Shown here piece by piece: positions 51,131-60,545 of a stretch of 64,000 nt of DNA; within the stretch, counting starts at the first letter, position 1; each line of letters starts with the position of its first letter. Both the position numbers and the translations under genes were made by a program. The stretch spans positions 62,001-126,000 of the forward strand of contig NZ_JAXOFX010000005.1 in NCBI RefSeq assembly GCF_034427655.1, written 5' to 3'. The DNA is from Robertmurraya_A mangrovi. GTDB taxonomy: Bacteria > Bacillota > Bacilli > Bacillales > Cytobacillaceae. The notes beneath the pieces are model-generated. The model did no database searches and had not been told where the DNA came from. It worked only from the letters and a program-made list of their open reading frames with translations.

Positions 51131-52639
51131 TTAGTTCTTTTCTGTTTCAAATCTTTCTACTAATAGGGCAAGTGTACGTACCATAACACCAGTAGCACCT
51201 GTTGGTCCTAAGTCATGGTTTTTTCTAGTTGTTGCAGTACCAGCGATATCTAAGTGAACCCAAGGAGTATCCTCTGCAAATTCTCCTACGAACGCACCAC
51301 CCATAATGGCATGACCATCACGGCCAGGTGAGTTGTTTAGGTCCGCTATTTTGCTGCTGCGAACTCTCTCTTTATCTTTTTCAAATATCGGTAAACGCCA
51401 AATTGGTTCAGCCGCTTCATAAGAAGCCTCTAAAACTTGCTCAAATAATTCTTCGTTGTTTGTCATTGCACCAGTCGTATCATTTCCTAATGCGATGATT
51501 ACTCCACCAGTTAGTGTGGCAACGTCAACGATAAAGTTTGCACCATGATGTTTTGCGTAAGTTACTGCATCAGCTAGTGCCAAACGACCTTCCGCATCTG
51601 TATTTAATACCTCAATTGTTTTACCGCTCATTGAAGTAATAACATCATCTGGTTTAAAGGCATTCCCACTAACCATATTATCTGTTGACGGAATTACAGC
51701 CACGACATTTTGCTCAGGCTTTAGTTCCCCGATTACTTCCATAGCCCCTAATACTGCTGCAGCTCCACCCATATCGGTTTTCATGCCAACAATACCGTCT
51801 TTAGGCTTGATGGAATATCCACCTGTATCAAAGGTAATCCCTTTACCAACTAGTCCGATTACATCTTTCCATTCATCTTTGCCTTGATATTTAAGAACAA
51901 TCATTTTCGGTGGTTCTGTAGATCCTTGGTTAACAGCAAGTAAAGCTCCCATGCCAAGCTTTAACATATCTTCTTTTTCTAGAATTTCTACTTCAAATCC
52001 GTACTTTTCTCCAAGTTGACTTGCATAATTAGCCATATCTGTAGCTGTTAACATGTTCCCTGGTAGGTTAACTAATGTACGAGCAGAGTTAACCCCTTTT
52101 CCGTACACATAACCAACCGTTAACGCTGCCTGAACCTCTTCTACCTCTTTAGTGTCCGTATATACTTGAAGACTTTCAATATTTTTTACTGGCTCATTTG
52201 ATTTTTGTTTGTACCCTTCAAATTCGTATGTAGATAAGGCTAGCGCTTCACTTGCTGCGTGAGCAACATCTTGAGCTTCAATACTTTCAGTAGTAAAAGT
52301 ATCCACATAAATAGCCGCTTCTCCAAATTTTGAAGCTTTTACTGTTTTAAACACTTTACCAAATGCTTCACGAATCATTTCAAATGAAGCTTCTTTTTCT
52401 TTGCCTAAACCTACGAAAATTAATCTTTTTGCTCCTATTTTTCCAAATGTATGTATTTTAGAAATCGCCTTTTTCTTTGCAGAGATATCTCCACTTTTCA
52501 CTAATTCAGTCAGGTAGCCATCAAATAGACCATCTAACTTTTCAAGGTTACCATCAAACTTTGTTGGTTTATCAAATAAACCAATCACTAAACAATCATG
52601 TTCTGCATGAAAATTCATCTCTTTATTAACAGTAAACAT
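51131..52639 (-). CDS. pepA: Leucyl aminopeptidase (M17)
   Basis: 502-aa cytosolic di-metal aminopeptidase removing N-terminal residues. Metal and active-site motifs are VGKGITFDTGG near residue 265, KTDMGGAAAVLGAM, and the M17 signature NTDAEGRLALADAV near residue 345. GGGGGTG precedes the ATG. Corresponds to yuiE/pepA of B. subtilis, next to yuiF and yuiD. Confidence 0.95.
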   Translation of the reverse strand: MFTVNKEMNFHAEHDCLVIGLFDKPTKFDGNLEKLDGLFDGYLTELVKSGDISAKKKAISKIHTFGKIGAKRLIFVGLGKEKEASFEMIREAFGKVFKTVKASKFGEAAIYVDTFTTESIEAQDVAHAASEALALSTYEFEGYKQKSNEPVKNIESLQVYTDTKEVEEVQAALTVGYVYGKGVNSARTLVNLPGNMLTATDMANYASQLGEKYGFEVEILEKEDMLKLGMGALLAVNQGSTEPPKMIVLKYQGKDEWKDVIGLVGKGITFDTGGYSIKPKDGIVGMKTDMGGAAAVLGAMEVIGELKPEQNVVAVIPSTDNMVSGNAFKPDDVITSMSGKTIEVLNTDAEGRLALADAVTYAKHHGANFIVDVATLTGGVIIALGNDTTGAMTNNEELFEQVLEASYEAAEPIWRLPIFEKDKERVRSSKIADLNNSPGRDGHAIMGGAFVGEFAEDTPWVHLDIAGTATTRKNHDLGPTGATGVMVRTLALLVERFETEKN

Positions 52640-52717
52640 TTTTACACCCCCAATTGATTTCTTTCATTATATCTGAAAAAAAGAAATATTTCGAGATTCT
52701 AATCATCTATAATTATA

Positions 52718-53095
52718 TTACTCGTCTTCTAAATATAAATAGATTTTCGGTAATAACGGAAGGGTTCCAACTTCCTCGTAAGGCACTCGATCAATATGTT
52801 GTGGTATAATGGTGAAACATTGTTCAATAAATACATATATAGGTTCTAAGTTTAGTCCCCAATGTGTTGGACGATAACTTTGTAAGTATTCATGGGCAGC
52901 TTTCATCATTAAACGTGCCCCCTTTACATTCCCATATTCGTAATGGTAGATGGCAACACTCATTTGTAATAACCCTTTAAAAAACAAATTACCTTTGTCG
53001 GTCATCCACATTTCTTCAAGTAAATCATGACAAGTGTAATAATCACCTTCGTTAAAATGGACAAAGAACTCATAATATTCGATTGGATAATCCAA
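52718..53095 (-). CDS. DUF309 family protein
   Basis: 125-aa all-helical soluble protein with the DUF309 core HFNEGDYYTCHDLLEEMW near residue 13 (His and Glu residues conserved, catalytic role unproven). The TTG start has GGGTGAG 5 nt upstream. Function unknown. It lies between pepA and the divergent yuiD. Confidence 0.85.
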   Translation of the reverse strand: MDYPIEYYEFFVHFNEGDYYTCHDLLEEMWMTDKGNLFFKGLLQMSVAIYHYEYGNVKGARLMMKAAHEYLQSYRPTHWGLNLEPIYVFIEQCFTIIPQHIDRVPYEEVGTLPLLPKIYLYLEDE

Positions 53096-53350
53096 GGAAA
53101 CTCACCCACTTAACTTGAAATTATGTGCTAATAATTTTTTATAAATTGGATCTTGAATCCATCTTTAATGCCTACCTTATTGTACTTTACAAAAAAATAC
53201 GTAGTAGGACTTTTATATAGACTTATAATATACTCAAATTAGGTACACTAACTGGATAAAGTTACTTTAAAAGGGTTAATGTGCTTTAACTCTGCACTTA
53301 AGACTACCATATGTCTTATCAACTATAAATTCAACTAAAGGTGGCCCAAC

Positions 53351-53827
53351 ATGGAATTATTTTATAACTTTTCATTAATCGCTTCACTAGCTGCTATTTT
53401 CTTTGCGCAATTTATCAAAGTACCTATTCAATATATTGCAACTAGAAAATTGGATTGGTCACTCTTAACTAGCACCGGAGGTATGCCTAGTTCTCACTCA
53501 GCTGCTGTTACTGCTCTATCAACAGGTGTGGCATTAGAAGCAGGCGTGAATTCAGCTATCTTCGCTGTGTCTGCCGTTTTCGCTATTATTACAATGTTTG
53601 ATGCAACAGGGGTTAGAAGGCAAGCAGGGGAACAAGCAATTGTTTTAAATCAACTCGTTTCTGACTTTCATAAGTTTGTAGAGGAAGCAAAGGTTTGGCA
53701 ACAAAAGCCTGAACAAGAAAAGAGAAAAGAATTAAAAGAACTGTTAGGACACAAGCCCATTGAAGTGTTTTTCGGAGGCTTAACAGGGATCTTATTAACA
53801 TTACTTTTGCATTTCCTATTGAAATAG
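53351..53827 (+). CDS. yuiD: YuiD, divergent PAP2-family membrane protein (DUF212)
   Basis: 158-aa membrane protein with about four helices. The phosphatase-like motif GGMPSSHSAAVTALSTG lies near residue 42 and DATGVRRQAGEQA near residue 85. Length equals B. subtilis YuiD. It may be a lipid phosphatase relative; activity unproven. The gene is followed closely by a cobalamin-binding-type gene (9-bp gap), so co-transcription is likely. Confidence 0.9.
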   Translation: MELFYNFSLIASLAAIFFAQFIKVPIQYIATRKLDWSLLTSTGGMPSSHSAAVTALSTGVALEAGVNSAIFAVSAVFAIITMFDATGVRRQAGEQAIVLNQLVSDFHKFVEEAKVWQQKPEQEKRKELKELLGHKPIEVFFGGLTGILLTLLLHFLLK

Positions 53828-53836
53828 AGGTGAAAT

Positions 53837-54628
53837 ATGAGAATTATATCCATCTGTCCAAGTAATACTGAGATCATTGCTTATCTTGGCCTTACCCATT
53901 TATTAGTAGGAGTCGATGATTATTCTGATTGGCCAAAATCTATTCTTGAGCTCCCTCGTTTAGGTCCAGACTTATCAATCAATATGGATTTGGTTGAGGA
54001 ATTAAAGCCAGACCTTGTCCTTGCCTCTTTAAGTGTTCCGGGCATGGAGAAAAATATCGAGCAACTTGAAGCTAGAAAGATTCCTCATATTATTTTAAAC
54101 CCACAGAGCTTATTAGACATTGAAGGGGATCTAGTTCGTACAGCAAAGGCACTTAATGAACCATTACTAGGAGAAACAAAGGCAAAAAATTTCCGAGAAA
54201 AGATTGATAAAATTAGAGAGATAACTTCGGCAGTATCTTATCCCCCTTCACTGTATTGGGAATGGTGGCCAAAACCTGTCTTTACTCCAGGGCAGATTAA
54301 CTGGCTAACAGAGATTAGCGAGCTTGTTGGTGCTTATAATATCTTTAAAGACGTGGAACTAGCAAGTGTTCAGACAGATTGGGAAGATGTTTATAATAGA
54401 AATCCAGACTACATATGCCTTGCTTGGGTAGGGGTTAGAAAACAGAAAGTAAATCCAAACATAGTGAAAAAACGCCCCCATTGGGATGAACTAGCTGCCG
54501 TTGCACAAAATCGTATATTTGTTTTAGAAGAAGAGCTTTTTTGCCGACCTTCCCCTCGCTTATTAGAAGGTGCTGTAAGATTGGGGAAATTACTTCACCC
54601 TAAAGAGTTCTCCAAAATCACAATATAA
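53837..54628 (+). CDS. BtuF-like cobalamin-binding protein lacking a signal peptide
   Basis: 263-aa protein with the two-lobed periplasmic-binding fold of BtuF/FepB proteins. Typical stretches are ISICPSNTEIIAYLGL at the N-terminus, PDLVLAS near residue 58 and WPKPVFTPGQ near residue 147. The N-terminus has neither a signal peptide nor a lipobox, so it is probably cytosolic. GAGGTG precedes the ATG. No btuCD transporter genes are present nearby. The ligand is inferred from family resemblance only. Confidence 0.8.
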   Translation: MRIISICPSNTEIIAYLGLTHLLVGVDDYSDWPKSILELPRLGPDLSINMDLVEELKPDLVLASLSVPGMEKNIEQLEARKIPHIILNPQSLLDIEGDLVRTAKALNEPLLGETKAKNFREKIDKIREITSAVSYPPSLYWEWWPKPVFTPGQINWLTEISELVGAYNIFKDVELASVQTDWEDVYNRNPDYICLAWVGVRKQKVNPNIVKKRPHWDELAAVAQNRIFVLEEELFCRPSPRLLEGAVRLGKLLHPKEFSKITI

Positions 54629-54638
54629 GCAGAAATAC

Positions 54639-54680
54639 AAAGAGGCAAATCCATCGATTATTATGGAATTGCCTCTTACG
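54639..54680. terminator. Bidirectional terminator between the BtuF-like gene and yuiC
   Basis: AGAGGCAA-A-TCCAT pairs with ATGGA-A-TTGCCTCT around an 8-nt loop, between convergent genes. Confidence 0.85.
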
Positions 54681-54684
54681 ATAT

Positions 54685-55398
54685 TTATTTTCTTTCTAAT
54701 TTCGTATATTGTTGACGGAAAACCTGCATCGATTCGTTTTCATTTAATGCCTTTAAATCAGTTTCTGTAAGTTTACCGTTTCCTTTTTGAACAATATAGA
54801 CATCGATGGTCTGTTTTCCCCATTGATTATAGACATCATCAACTGTCTCAAAATATAAATCTACCTTATTTCCTTTGATTGCCCCACCCTTGTCCGCAAC
54901 TACCCCATAGCCATATCCCGGGATAAAAAGAATGGTTCCTATTGGAAATACATTTAAATCCGCAGCAACCGTTGAATATAAATCTCTAGTTACTTTTACA
55001 CCAGAGTATGTAATCCCAAATTGTGGGTGGCCTGGATTTTTCCCTGTTGATTCGTAACCCGCCGTGTAGCCTGTAGCAACAACTGTTGTAGTCTTATATT
55101 GAGACCAGTCAATCGCTTCTTCTAACGTCGGTGGTGCACCCTCAACCTCTTCACTTGAAGAAATTTGTGTACTTACCGTAGAAGTACGTTGTAAAAATTT
55201 AAATGCTAAACCAATTGATTTTAATGTATGTCCTAAACTAAAACGATTTTCGTTATTACTTAACTCATTTTCAGTAGATAAATATGTCGGTAATGATTTT
55301 GCCTCTACTCCTGATACTCCCTGAAAGGTAGTCAATAAAGCTCCACAAAATAACACCAACATCATTAACCGTCTTGTTAATTTTTTTAGTATATTCAT
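54685..55398 (-). CDS. yuiC: 3D-domain exported protein YuiC (muralytic-type)
   Basis: 237-aa exported protein. The signal sequence spans about residues 1-34. A variable linker is followed by a C-terminal 3D/double-psi beta-barrel domain (about residues 105-210), with the three conserved Asp in the region ending GVVADKGGAIKGNKVDLYF. Related domains (MltA, the stationary-phase survival group) act on peptidoglycan. ATG 55398 is preceded by GGAGGAGTGA. Matches yuiC, followed by yuiB and yuiA on the same strand. Confidence 0.9.
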   Translation of the reverse strand: MNILKKLTRRLMMLVLFCGALLTTFQGVSGVEAKSLPTYLSTENELSNNENRFSLGHTLKSIGLAFKFLQRTSTVSTQISSSEEVEGAPPTLEEAIDWSQYKTTTVVATGYTAGYESTGKNPGHPQFGITYSGVKVTRDLYSTVAADLNVFPIGTILFIPGYGYGVVADKGGAIKGNKVDLYFETVDDVYNQWGKQTIDVYIVQKGNGKLTETDLKALNENESMQVFRQQYTKLERK

Positions 55399-55574
55399 TA
55401 GAATTTTCACTCCTCCCAAGAATATTCATTTCCCAAACAAGAAAGAATTATTCAATTCGGAATGAAAAGAAATGAAAAAAAGCTGTTCCCCTATAAAATA
55501 ATTTGTTGAGAATACCGTCATAGTAACGAGTTATCCCAATAAATTTTTTATAAGAGACAGCTTATAAATTAAAA

Positions 55575-55898
55575 CTAAAACATTCTATATCCTCTATTTC
55601 TAAGCATCTTAATCGTGATACCCGCCACTATTGTACCGGCTAGTCCACTACTTAAAATGAGAATGTCAGCAAGTGCAAGGTTAGCAAGCCTAGTTCCTAA
55701 ATCAGTGAATGCATGTTTGCTATTGTTAAAGTACTCGATAAATCTAACTTGGTCTACAATAAGGATTGAGATAATTGGATAAATAATGGCCATAACCCAA
55801 GACATTCTTAATAACATATTTAAAATAAAGCCAATTCCAAAGAATAACACAAAAAACAGTAACATCGATATTGGCAAAGTAAAAATGGTCATTTGCAT
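55575..55898 (-). CDS. yuiB: YuiB-like membrane protein
   Basis: 107-aa protein with three hydrophobic helices (about residues 5-27, 33-48 and 72-97). ATG 55898 has AAGGGGGA upstream and gives the usual YuiB length. Function unknown. It lies between yuiC and yuiA, with separate signals. Confidence 0.85.
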   Translation of the reverse strand: MQMTIFTLPISMLLFFVLFFGIGFILNMLLRMSWVMAIIYPIISILIVDQVRFIEYFNNSKHAFTDLGTRLANLALADILILSSGLAGTIVAGITIKMLRNRGYRMF

Positions 55899-55997
55899 TC
55901 GTCTTTCCCCCTTAAACATCAACTTCTAGTGTACTTAATGGTAAAGGGAGAGTCAATTTAAAAAGAATCTTTTCTTCAGATTGTCAAAAAATAAGAT

Positions 55998-56032
55998 CAA
56001 AAAAAGAAAACCCCACATATTTTGTGGAGTTA
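55998..56032 (-). terminator. Intrinsic terminator of yuiA
   Basis: On the minus strand AACTCCACA pairs with TGTGGGGTT (one G-U pair), followed by TTCTTTTTTT. Confidence 0.85.
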
Positions 56033-56044
56033 ATTTTAAGTATA

Positions 56045-56167
56045 TTAGTCTTTTTTCTTTCCAGATCCCCCGCAGCAAGTGCAAGTTTCAGAACCGCCTA
56101 GTAGAAGTTGAAAGTATCCTTTTCCAGAACAGTATACACATTCTTTAGAATCCATCTTTGTTGTCAT
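56045..56167 (-). CDS. yuiA: YuiA, small DnaJ-type zinc-finger protein
   Basis: 40-aa protein with two Cys clusters, CVYCSGKGYF and CTCCGGSG, resembling one repeat of the DnaJ CxxCxGxG zinc-binding domain. AAGGAG lies 8 nt before the ATG, and a terminator follows. It is too short for routine gene calls, but the position next to yuiB and the Cys pattern support YuiA. Function unknown. Confidence 0.85.
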   Translation of the reverse strand: MTTKMDSKECVYCSGKGYFQLLLGGSETCTCCGGSGKKKD

Positions 56168-56372
56168 TATGAACACTCCTTTTTAAACGACTGAATTTTC
56201 TGATAATATATCAAGAAATTCACCATTTGAAAAGTCCGAAATTAGACAGAAAACCATACATGAAAACGCATACATGGCTAATTATCTTTCAAATTCTAAC
56301 GGTTACTAAAGATTTCAGAAATTTCTATTTTTTTATTATAAGAAGCAATCATGCTCCTTTCACCATGATAAA

Positions 56373-56861
56373 TCAAAAGAATAATTTATAGGCAGTATAT
56401 CCAAATTGATCGCCGGGATTAATTCCATCTTGTAACTCTTTGATGGTGGATATAGGGGAGTCGAGTAAATAATGGAGTAAAATGGATGCATCTTTTTCCT
56501 TCTTTAACTCATCAGGTAACATGAATTTCACATCATACAGTTCATTTGTCTGTACTTGTATTTCTTGTCCCGCATTTGCTTCTAGTAAAAAGACAAGCAT
56601 GTTATCGCTAATTTCACTCTTTATCACACCTGTTCTAACACCTAATAAACCTTTTATATTGCAATGGATTCCTGTTTCTTCTGCAACTTCTCTAATAACC
56701 GCTTCATCTACTGTTTCTCCTTGGTCAACAAAACCAGCAGGCAAGGACCATTTTCCTTTAAGACCGCCGTACTTTTTCTTCACAACAAGCCATTTTCCAT
56801 CTTCTGAAATCACTAATCCAGAAACAGCAAGCCAAACTTTCCCTCTATCTGTATTCCCCAA
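56373..56861 (-). CDS. NUDIX hydrolase
   Basis: 162-aa hydrolase cleaving a nucleoside diphosphate linked to another moiety. The Nudix box is GFVDQGETVDEAVIREVAEETGI near residue 47, complete with the REVAEETG core. TTG 56861 has GAGGAGTG 6 nt upstream; a GTG at 56870 directly abuts that site and is less likely. The substrate is unknown. Confidence 0.9.
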   Translation of the reverse strand: MGNTDRGKVWLAVSGLVISEDGKWLVVKKKYGGLKGKWSLPAGFVDQGETVDEAVIREVAEETGIHCNIKGLLGVRTGVIKSEISDNMLVFLLEANAGQEIQVQTNELYDVKFMLPDELKKEKDASILLHYLLDSPISTIKELQDGINPGDQFGYTAYKLFF

Positions 56862-56926
56862 TTTATTCACTCCTCAAAACTAGTAAAAAGGAACAGACCT
56901 TTATTTAGCCTGTTCCTCTTCATTGC

Positions 56927-58144
56927 TTATAGTATGTTAAATTTTCCTTTTTTAAGAACTAGCGGAGCTCCACCAACCAAGAATAAAGCACGGTTGTCGA
57001 TCATTTTTTTCATAAATGATGCTTTTCCTCCAACCATTTTCTTACCAAACGCAACACCAATTGCATCGTCGTGACCTAATGAACAAACTGAACCTTTAAT
57101 ATCAGGAGTAAATGTTTCTAATTCAGCTTTGTTACGCACTAGAGCAACTAAGTTTCTTGCACATACTTCCCCTTGTTGCATAGCAATTTGAGCAGTTGGC
57201 GGATATGGACGGTTGATTTCTTCGTTAATCATTAGTGAACAGTCTCCCACAATGAATACATCATCATGGCCAGGTGCTCTTAAATCCGGGTTAACCTTTA
57301 CACGTCCACGCATTGCTTCAAAGCCAGACTTTTCAATAATGCTATTTCCACGCACACCTGCAGCCCATACAACCGTATTAGCTTTAATTTCTTCTACTTG
57401 GTCTTCGCCTTTAGCTACAACGATGCCTGTTTCGTTCATTTCCTTAATAGCTGTACCGATCATGAATGTAACGCCTTTTTTCTCTAGCTTAGAAACGGCA
57501 TAGTTTACTAATTCAGGATCGAATCCAGGTAACACCATTGGAGCCGCTTCTACACATAGAAGTTTTACTTTATGGAAATCAACATCATACTCATTACATA
57601 ACTCAGGAATTCGGTTTACAAGTTCTCCTAGGAATTCAATACCTGTGAAACCAGCTCCACCAACAACGATTGTTAGGCGCTCATCTTTTTTCTCTTCTTC
57701 TGTATTATAAGTAGCAAATTGATATTCAATATGTTCACGAATTTGTCGTGCTGCATTCACGTTTATAATTGAAAATGCATGTTCTTTAATACCTTTAATT
57801 CCAAATGTCTCAGATTCAGCACCTAAAGCAACTACAAGGTAGTCGTAAGTTAATTCACCATTTTCAAGAATTACTTTCTTATCAACAGTATTAACTTCTA
57901 CAGCTGTATCCTGTACAAAATCCACTTTACTTTTATCAATAACATCACTTATATTATATCGCACTCGATCATGATGAAGAGTTCCTGCCGATGCTTCATG
58001 TAACCAAGTTGTTTCATAATGATAATCATTTTTGTTTACTAAAGTAATATCTACTTCATTTACTCCAACAGCTTTTTGAAGGCGAGTTACAGTCATTAAA
58101 CCACCATATCCAGCACCTAACACAACGATTTTTGGCTTTCTCAA
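56927..58144 (-). CDS. yumB: Type II NADH dehydrogenase, YumB-like
   Basis: 405-aa membrane-associated flavoprotein passing electrons from NADH to quinone without proton pumping. FAD motif: VLGAGYGGL at the N-terminus. NADH motif: VVGGAGFTGIE near residue 160. Second FAD motif: VFIVGDCS near residue 300. The TTG start has GGTGGAAGTG 7 nt upstream. It is divergent from yumC across a 577-bp gap that holds a Rex/Fnr-like palindrome. Confidence 0.92.
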   Translation of the reverse strand: MRKPKIVVLGAGYGGLMTVTRLQKAVGVNEVDITLVNKNDYHYETTWLHEASAGTLHHDRVRYNISDVIDKSKVDFVQDTAVEVNTVDKKVILENGELTYDYLVVALGAESETFGIKGIKEHAFSIINVNAARQIREHIEYQFATYNTEEEKKDERLTIVVGGAGFTGIEFLGELVNRIPELCNEYDVDFHKVKLLCVEAAPMVLPGFDPELVNYAVSKLEKKGVTFMIGTAIKEMNETGIVVAKGEDQVEEIKANTVVWAAGVRGNSIIEKSGFEAMRGRVKVNPDLRAPGHDDVFIVGDCSLMINEEINRPYPPTAQIAMQQGEVCARNLVALVRNKAELETFTPDIKGSVCSLGHDDAIGVAFGKKMVGGKASFMKKMIDNRALFLVGGAPLVLKKGKFNIL

Positions 58145-58722
58145 AGTGTATCACTTCCACCTTTTATATTATTTTTTAAATGTAATTATTCTTTTTCTTA
58201 TCTTCCACTGTTTAAGGAAATTTAATTTAGTTTCTTGCTGTTTTCTAAAACTTTATCATTAATAAGTACATTTTGGGCGTCCTGTGTTGAGTTAATCATG
58301 TATACTTTAAAGAGAAAACAATTCAAAACTTATATATATTTCCATTACCTAGGTTCAAGAAAAAAAGATTGTGATATTCTTCACGAAATAATTCAAAAAA
58401 ATGTAAAAAAATTGTCACAAATTATTAACATTATGCCTACATTCCATGATATTCTTTTTCTATTTCTTTTTCAAGCTTAAATCTTACTTTAAAAAACTTG
58501 AGAATATTATGAAAATTAGTATCTATATTCCCTTGATATTACTAGGTTCTTATACTTTTTCTATACCCTCTCTCCTATATAAAATCACTTATTATCACAT
58601 AAAATCATCTAATTATTATAATCTATCTTAAGTGGGAAAGACCTAGGAATTAAGTGAGTATTTTTCTTTTTTGTGGTAATATATAGGTTGGACATATGAT
58701 TATATTGACGGGGGGATATGGA
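58145..58722. other. AT-rich divergent gap between yumB and yumC
   Basis: About 577 bp of very AT-rich sequence. Frames across it have no ribosome sites and unnatural composition, so I call it non-coding. The notable element is the palindrome at 58369-58386; a further TTGTCACAA half-site-like sequence occurs at 58412-58420. Confidence 0.55.
58369..58386. promoter_or_regulatory. Rex/Fnr-like operator
   Basis: TTGTGATATTCTTCACGA matches the Rex consensus TTGTGA-N6-TCACAA with one arm mismatch, and also the Fnr form TGTGA-N6-TCACA. It lies about 225 bp upstream of the NADH dehydrogenase yumB. Confidence 0.55.
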
Positions 58723-59718
58723 GTGAAAGAAGATCAAAAAGTTTATGACATTACCATTATCGGTGGAGGTCCAGCTGGTTTATTCACTGCTTTTTACGGC
58801 GGTATGAGACAGGCTTCCGTTAAGATTATTGAAAGTCTACCTCAATTAGGTGGACAATTATCAGCACTTTATCCTGAAAAATACATATATGATGTTGCTG
58901 GTTTCCCTAAAATACGTGCCCAAGAATTAATCAATAATTTAAAAGAACAAATGGCTCGCTTTGAACAGGCAGTTGCATTAGAACAATCCGTTGAGAAAAT
59001 TGAAAAACAAGAAGACGGAGTGTTTAAACTTACGACAAATAAGGAAGTGCACTACTCAAAAGCAATCATCATTACAGCTGGTAATGGTGCTTTCCAACCA
59101 AGAAGACTAGAAATTGAAAATTCTACTCAATACGAAGGTAAAAACCTTCATTACTTTATTGATGACCTAAACCAATTTGCTGATCAAAAAGTAGTTGTAT
59201 TTGGTGGTGGAGATTCGGCTGTTGACTGGGCATTAATGTTAGAGCCGATTGCAAAAGAAGTAACCATTGTACACCGTCGTGATAAATTCCGTGCACATGA
59301 GCATAGTGTTGAAAATCTTGAAAATTCCAAAGTCGTCATTAAAACTCCATATGTACCTGCTGAATTGATCGGTGACGATAGTGGAATTAAACAAGTTGTA
59401 TTAGAAGGTGTTAACGGCGGTGAAAAAGAAACACTAGACGTTGATGCTGTCATTTGTAATTATGGATTTGTCTCATCTCTAGGGCCCATTAAAGAATGGG
59501 GCCTAGAAATTGAAAAGAACTCCATTGTTGTTAACTCGAAAATGGAAACAAATATCCCTGGTATTTACGCTGCTGGAGATATCTGTACTTATGAAGGAAA
59601 AGTTAAACTTATTGCTTGCGGATTTGGTGAAGCACCAGTTGCTGTTAACAATGCAAAAACGTATATTGATCCTAAAGCAAAAGCTCAGCCTCTTCACAGT
59701 TCTTCCATGTTTAAATAA
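58723..59718 (+). CDS. yumC: Ferredoxin/flavodoxin-NADP+ reductase YumC (thioredoxin reductase-like)
   Basis: 331-aa FAD enzyme moving electrons between NADPH and ferredoxin or flavodoxin. FAD motif GGGPAGLFTA is near residue 14 and NADP motif GGGDSAVDWA near residue 161. There is no CxxC redox pair, which separates it from thioredoxin reductase. GTG 58723 has GGGGGG 7 nt upstream and gives the usual YumC length. A terminator follows. Confidence 0.94.
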   Translation: MKEDQKVYDITIIGGGPAGLFTAFYGGMRQASVKIIESLPQLGGQLSALYPEKYIYDVAGFPKIRAQELINNLKEQMARFEQAVALEQSVEKIEKQEDGVFKLTTNKEVHYSKAIIITAGNGAFQPRRLEIENSTQYEGKNLHYFIDDLNQFADQKVVVFGGGDSAVDWALMLEPIAKEVTIVHRRDKFRAHEHSVENLENSKVVIKTPYVPAELIGDDSGIKQVVLEGVNGGEKETLDVDAVICNYGFVSSLGPIKEWGLEIEKNSIVVNSKMETNIPGIYAAGDICTYEGKVKLIACGFGEAPVAVNNAKTYIDPKAKAQPLHSSSMFK

Positions 59719-59732
59719 TAGAACTATATACA

Positions 59733-59762
59733 GCAAAGCTCATCTGGGCTTTGCTTTTTATT
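59733..59762 (+). terminator. Intrinsic terminator of yumC
   Basis: AGCAAAGC pairs with GCTTTGCT around an 8-nt loop, followed by TTTTTATTTT. Confidence 0.85.
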
Positions 59763-59816
59763 TTGACTAGTTTACTGTTGGTAGCTGAAAACATATGGTC
59801 CAAGTAGAATAACTTT

Positions 59817-59860
59817 ACAAAAAAGACTATCCTTTTTTGAAAATCACAGGACAGTCTTTC
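59817..59860 (-). terminator. Intrinsic terminator of yutM
   Basis: On the minus strand AAAGACTGTCC pairs with GGATAGTCTTT (one mismatch), followed by T residues. Confidence 0.82.
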
Positions 59861-59901
59861 AATAGGTCTATTTCAAGATTGTAATTAAAGAATTAAAAGA
59901 A

Positions 59902-60261
59902 TTAACACTCTTCTGGTTTACCAGCATTTGCTGCCGTACGGAATGATGAACCACATCCACAAGAAGCAATTGCATTCGGGTTGTCGATTGTAAATCCTCC
60001 ACCCATTAAGGATTGTTTATAATCAATAACCGTCCCCTTTAAAGCAGGTGCGCTATCCTTGTCAATTAGCATTTTAATTCCGTGCTGCTCAAGCTCTGTG
60101 TCACCTTCTTCTATTTCATGAGCGAAACCCATTCCATAAGATAGACCGCTACAGCCGCCACCTTTAATGGCAACACGTAAAAATGCCCCTTCTTCTTCAT
60201 TTTCTTTCATCATATCTTTTATGTGAAGAGCTGCTGCTTCAGTTAGAGTTAAAGTATCCAC
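59902..60261 (-). CDS. yutM: HesB/IscA-type Fe-S carrier, YutM-like
   Basis: 119-aa A-type iron-sulfur carrier. The three conserved Cys are in GGGCSGLSY (near residue 37) and CGCGSSF (near residue 104). The GTG start has GGAGGGA 7 nt upstream. It probably delivers Fe-S clusters or iron to target proteins. It has its own terminator; the neighbouring yumC and nearby yutI (NifU-like) fit a redox and Fe-S theme. Confidence 0.93.
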   Translation of the reverse strand: MDTLTLTEAAALHIKDMMKENEEEGAFLRVAIKGGGCSGLSYGMGFAHEIEEGDTELEQHGIKMLIDKDSAPALKGTVIDYKQSLMGGGFTIDNPNAIASCGCGSSFRTAANAGKPEEC

Positions 60262-60545
60262 TGTGTCTTCCCTCCAATATTTTTGAAATTATCATAAAGG
60301 TCATTTCGTAATTATACGAGTAGCCTTCCTTATTAATAGTATATACAGCGTGTTCCAGTTACTCAACTGAATAGCTTGAACAAACAAATGATTTTTCTTA
60401 AAACAGAGCAACAAAGTTTTAGAAAAGAGCCAAAAACTAGTATTAAATAGTTCTTTAATCACAGCATTTACGTTATAATAATAGTAATTAAGATTCATTC
60501 GCTTTTTGACAATAAGATATAATACCTACAAAGAGGGTGAAGACT

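Noticed and set aside
60506..60523. TTGACA and TATAAT boxes before the DUF2225 gene
   Set aside because: Both hexamers are present, but only 6 bp apart, so they cannot form one sigma-A promoter.
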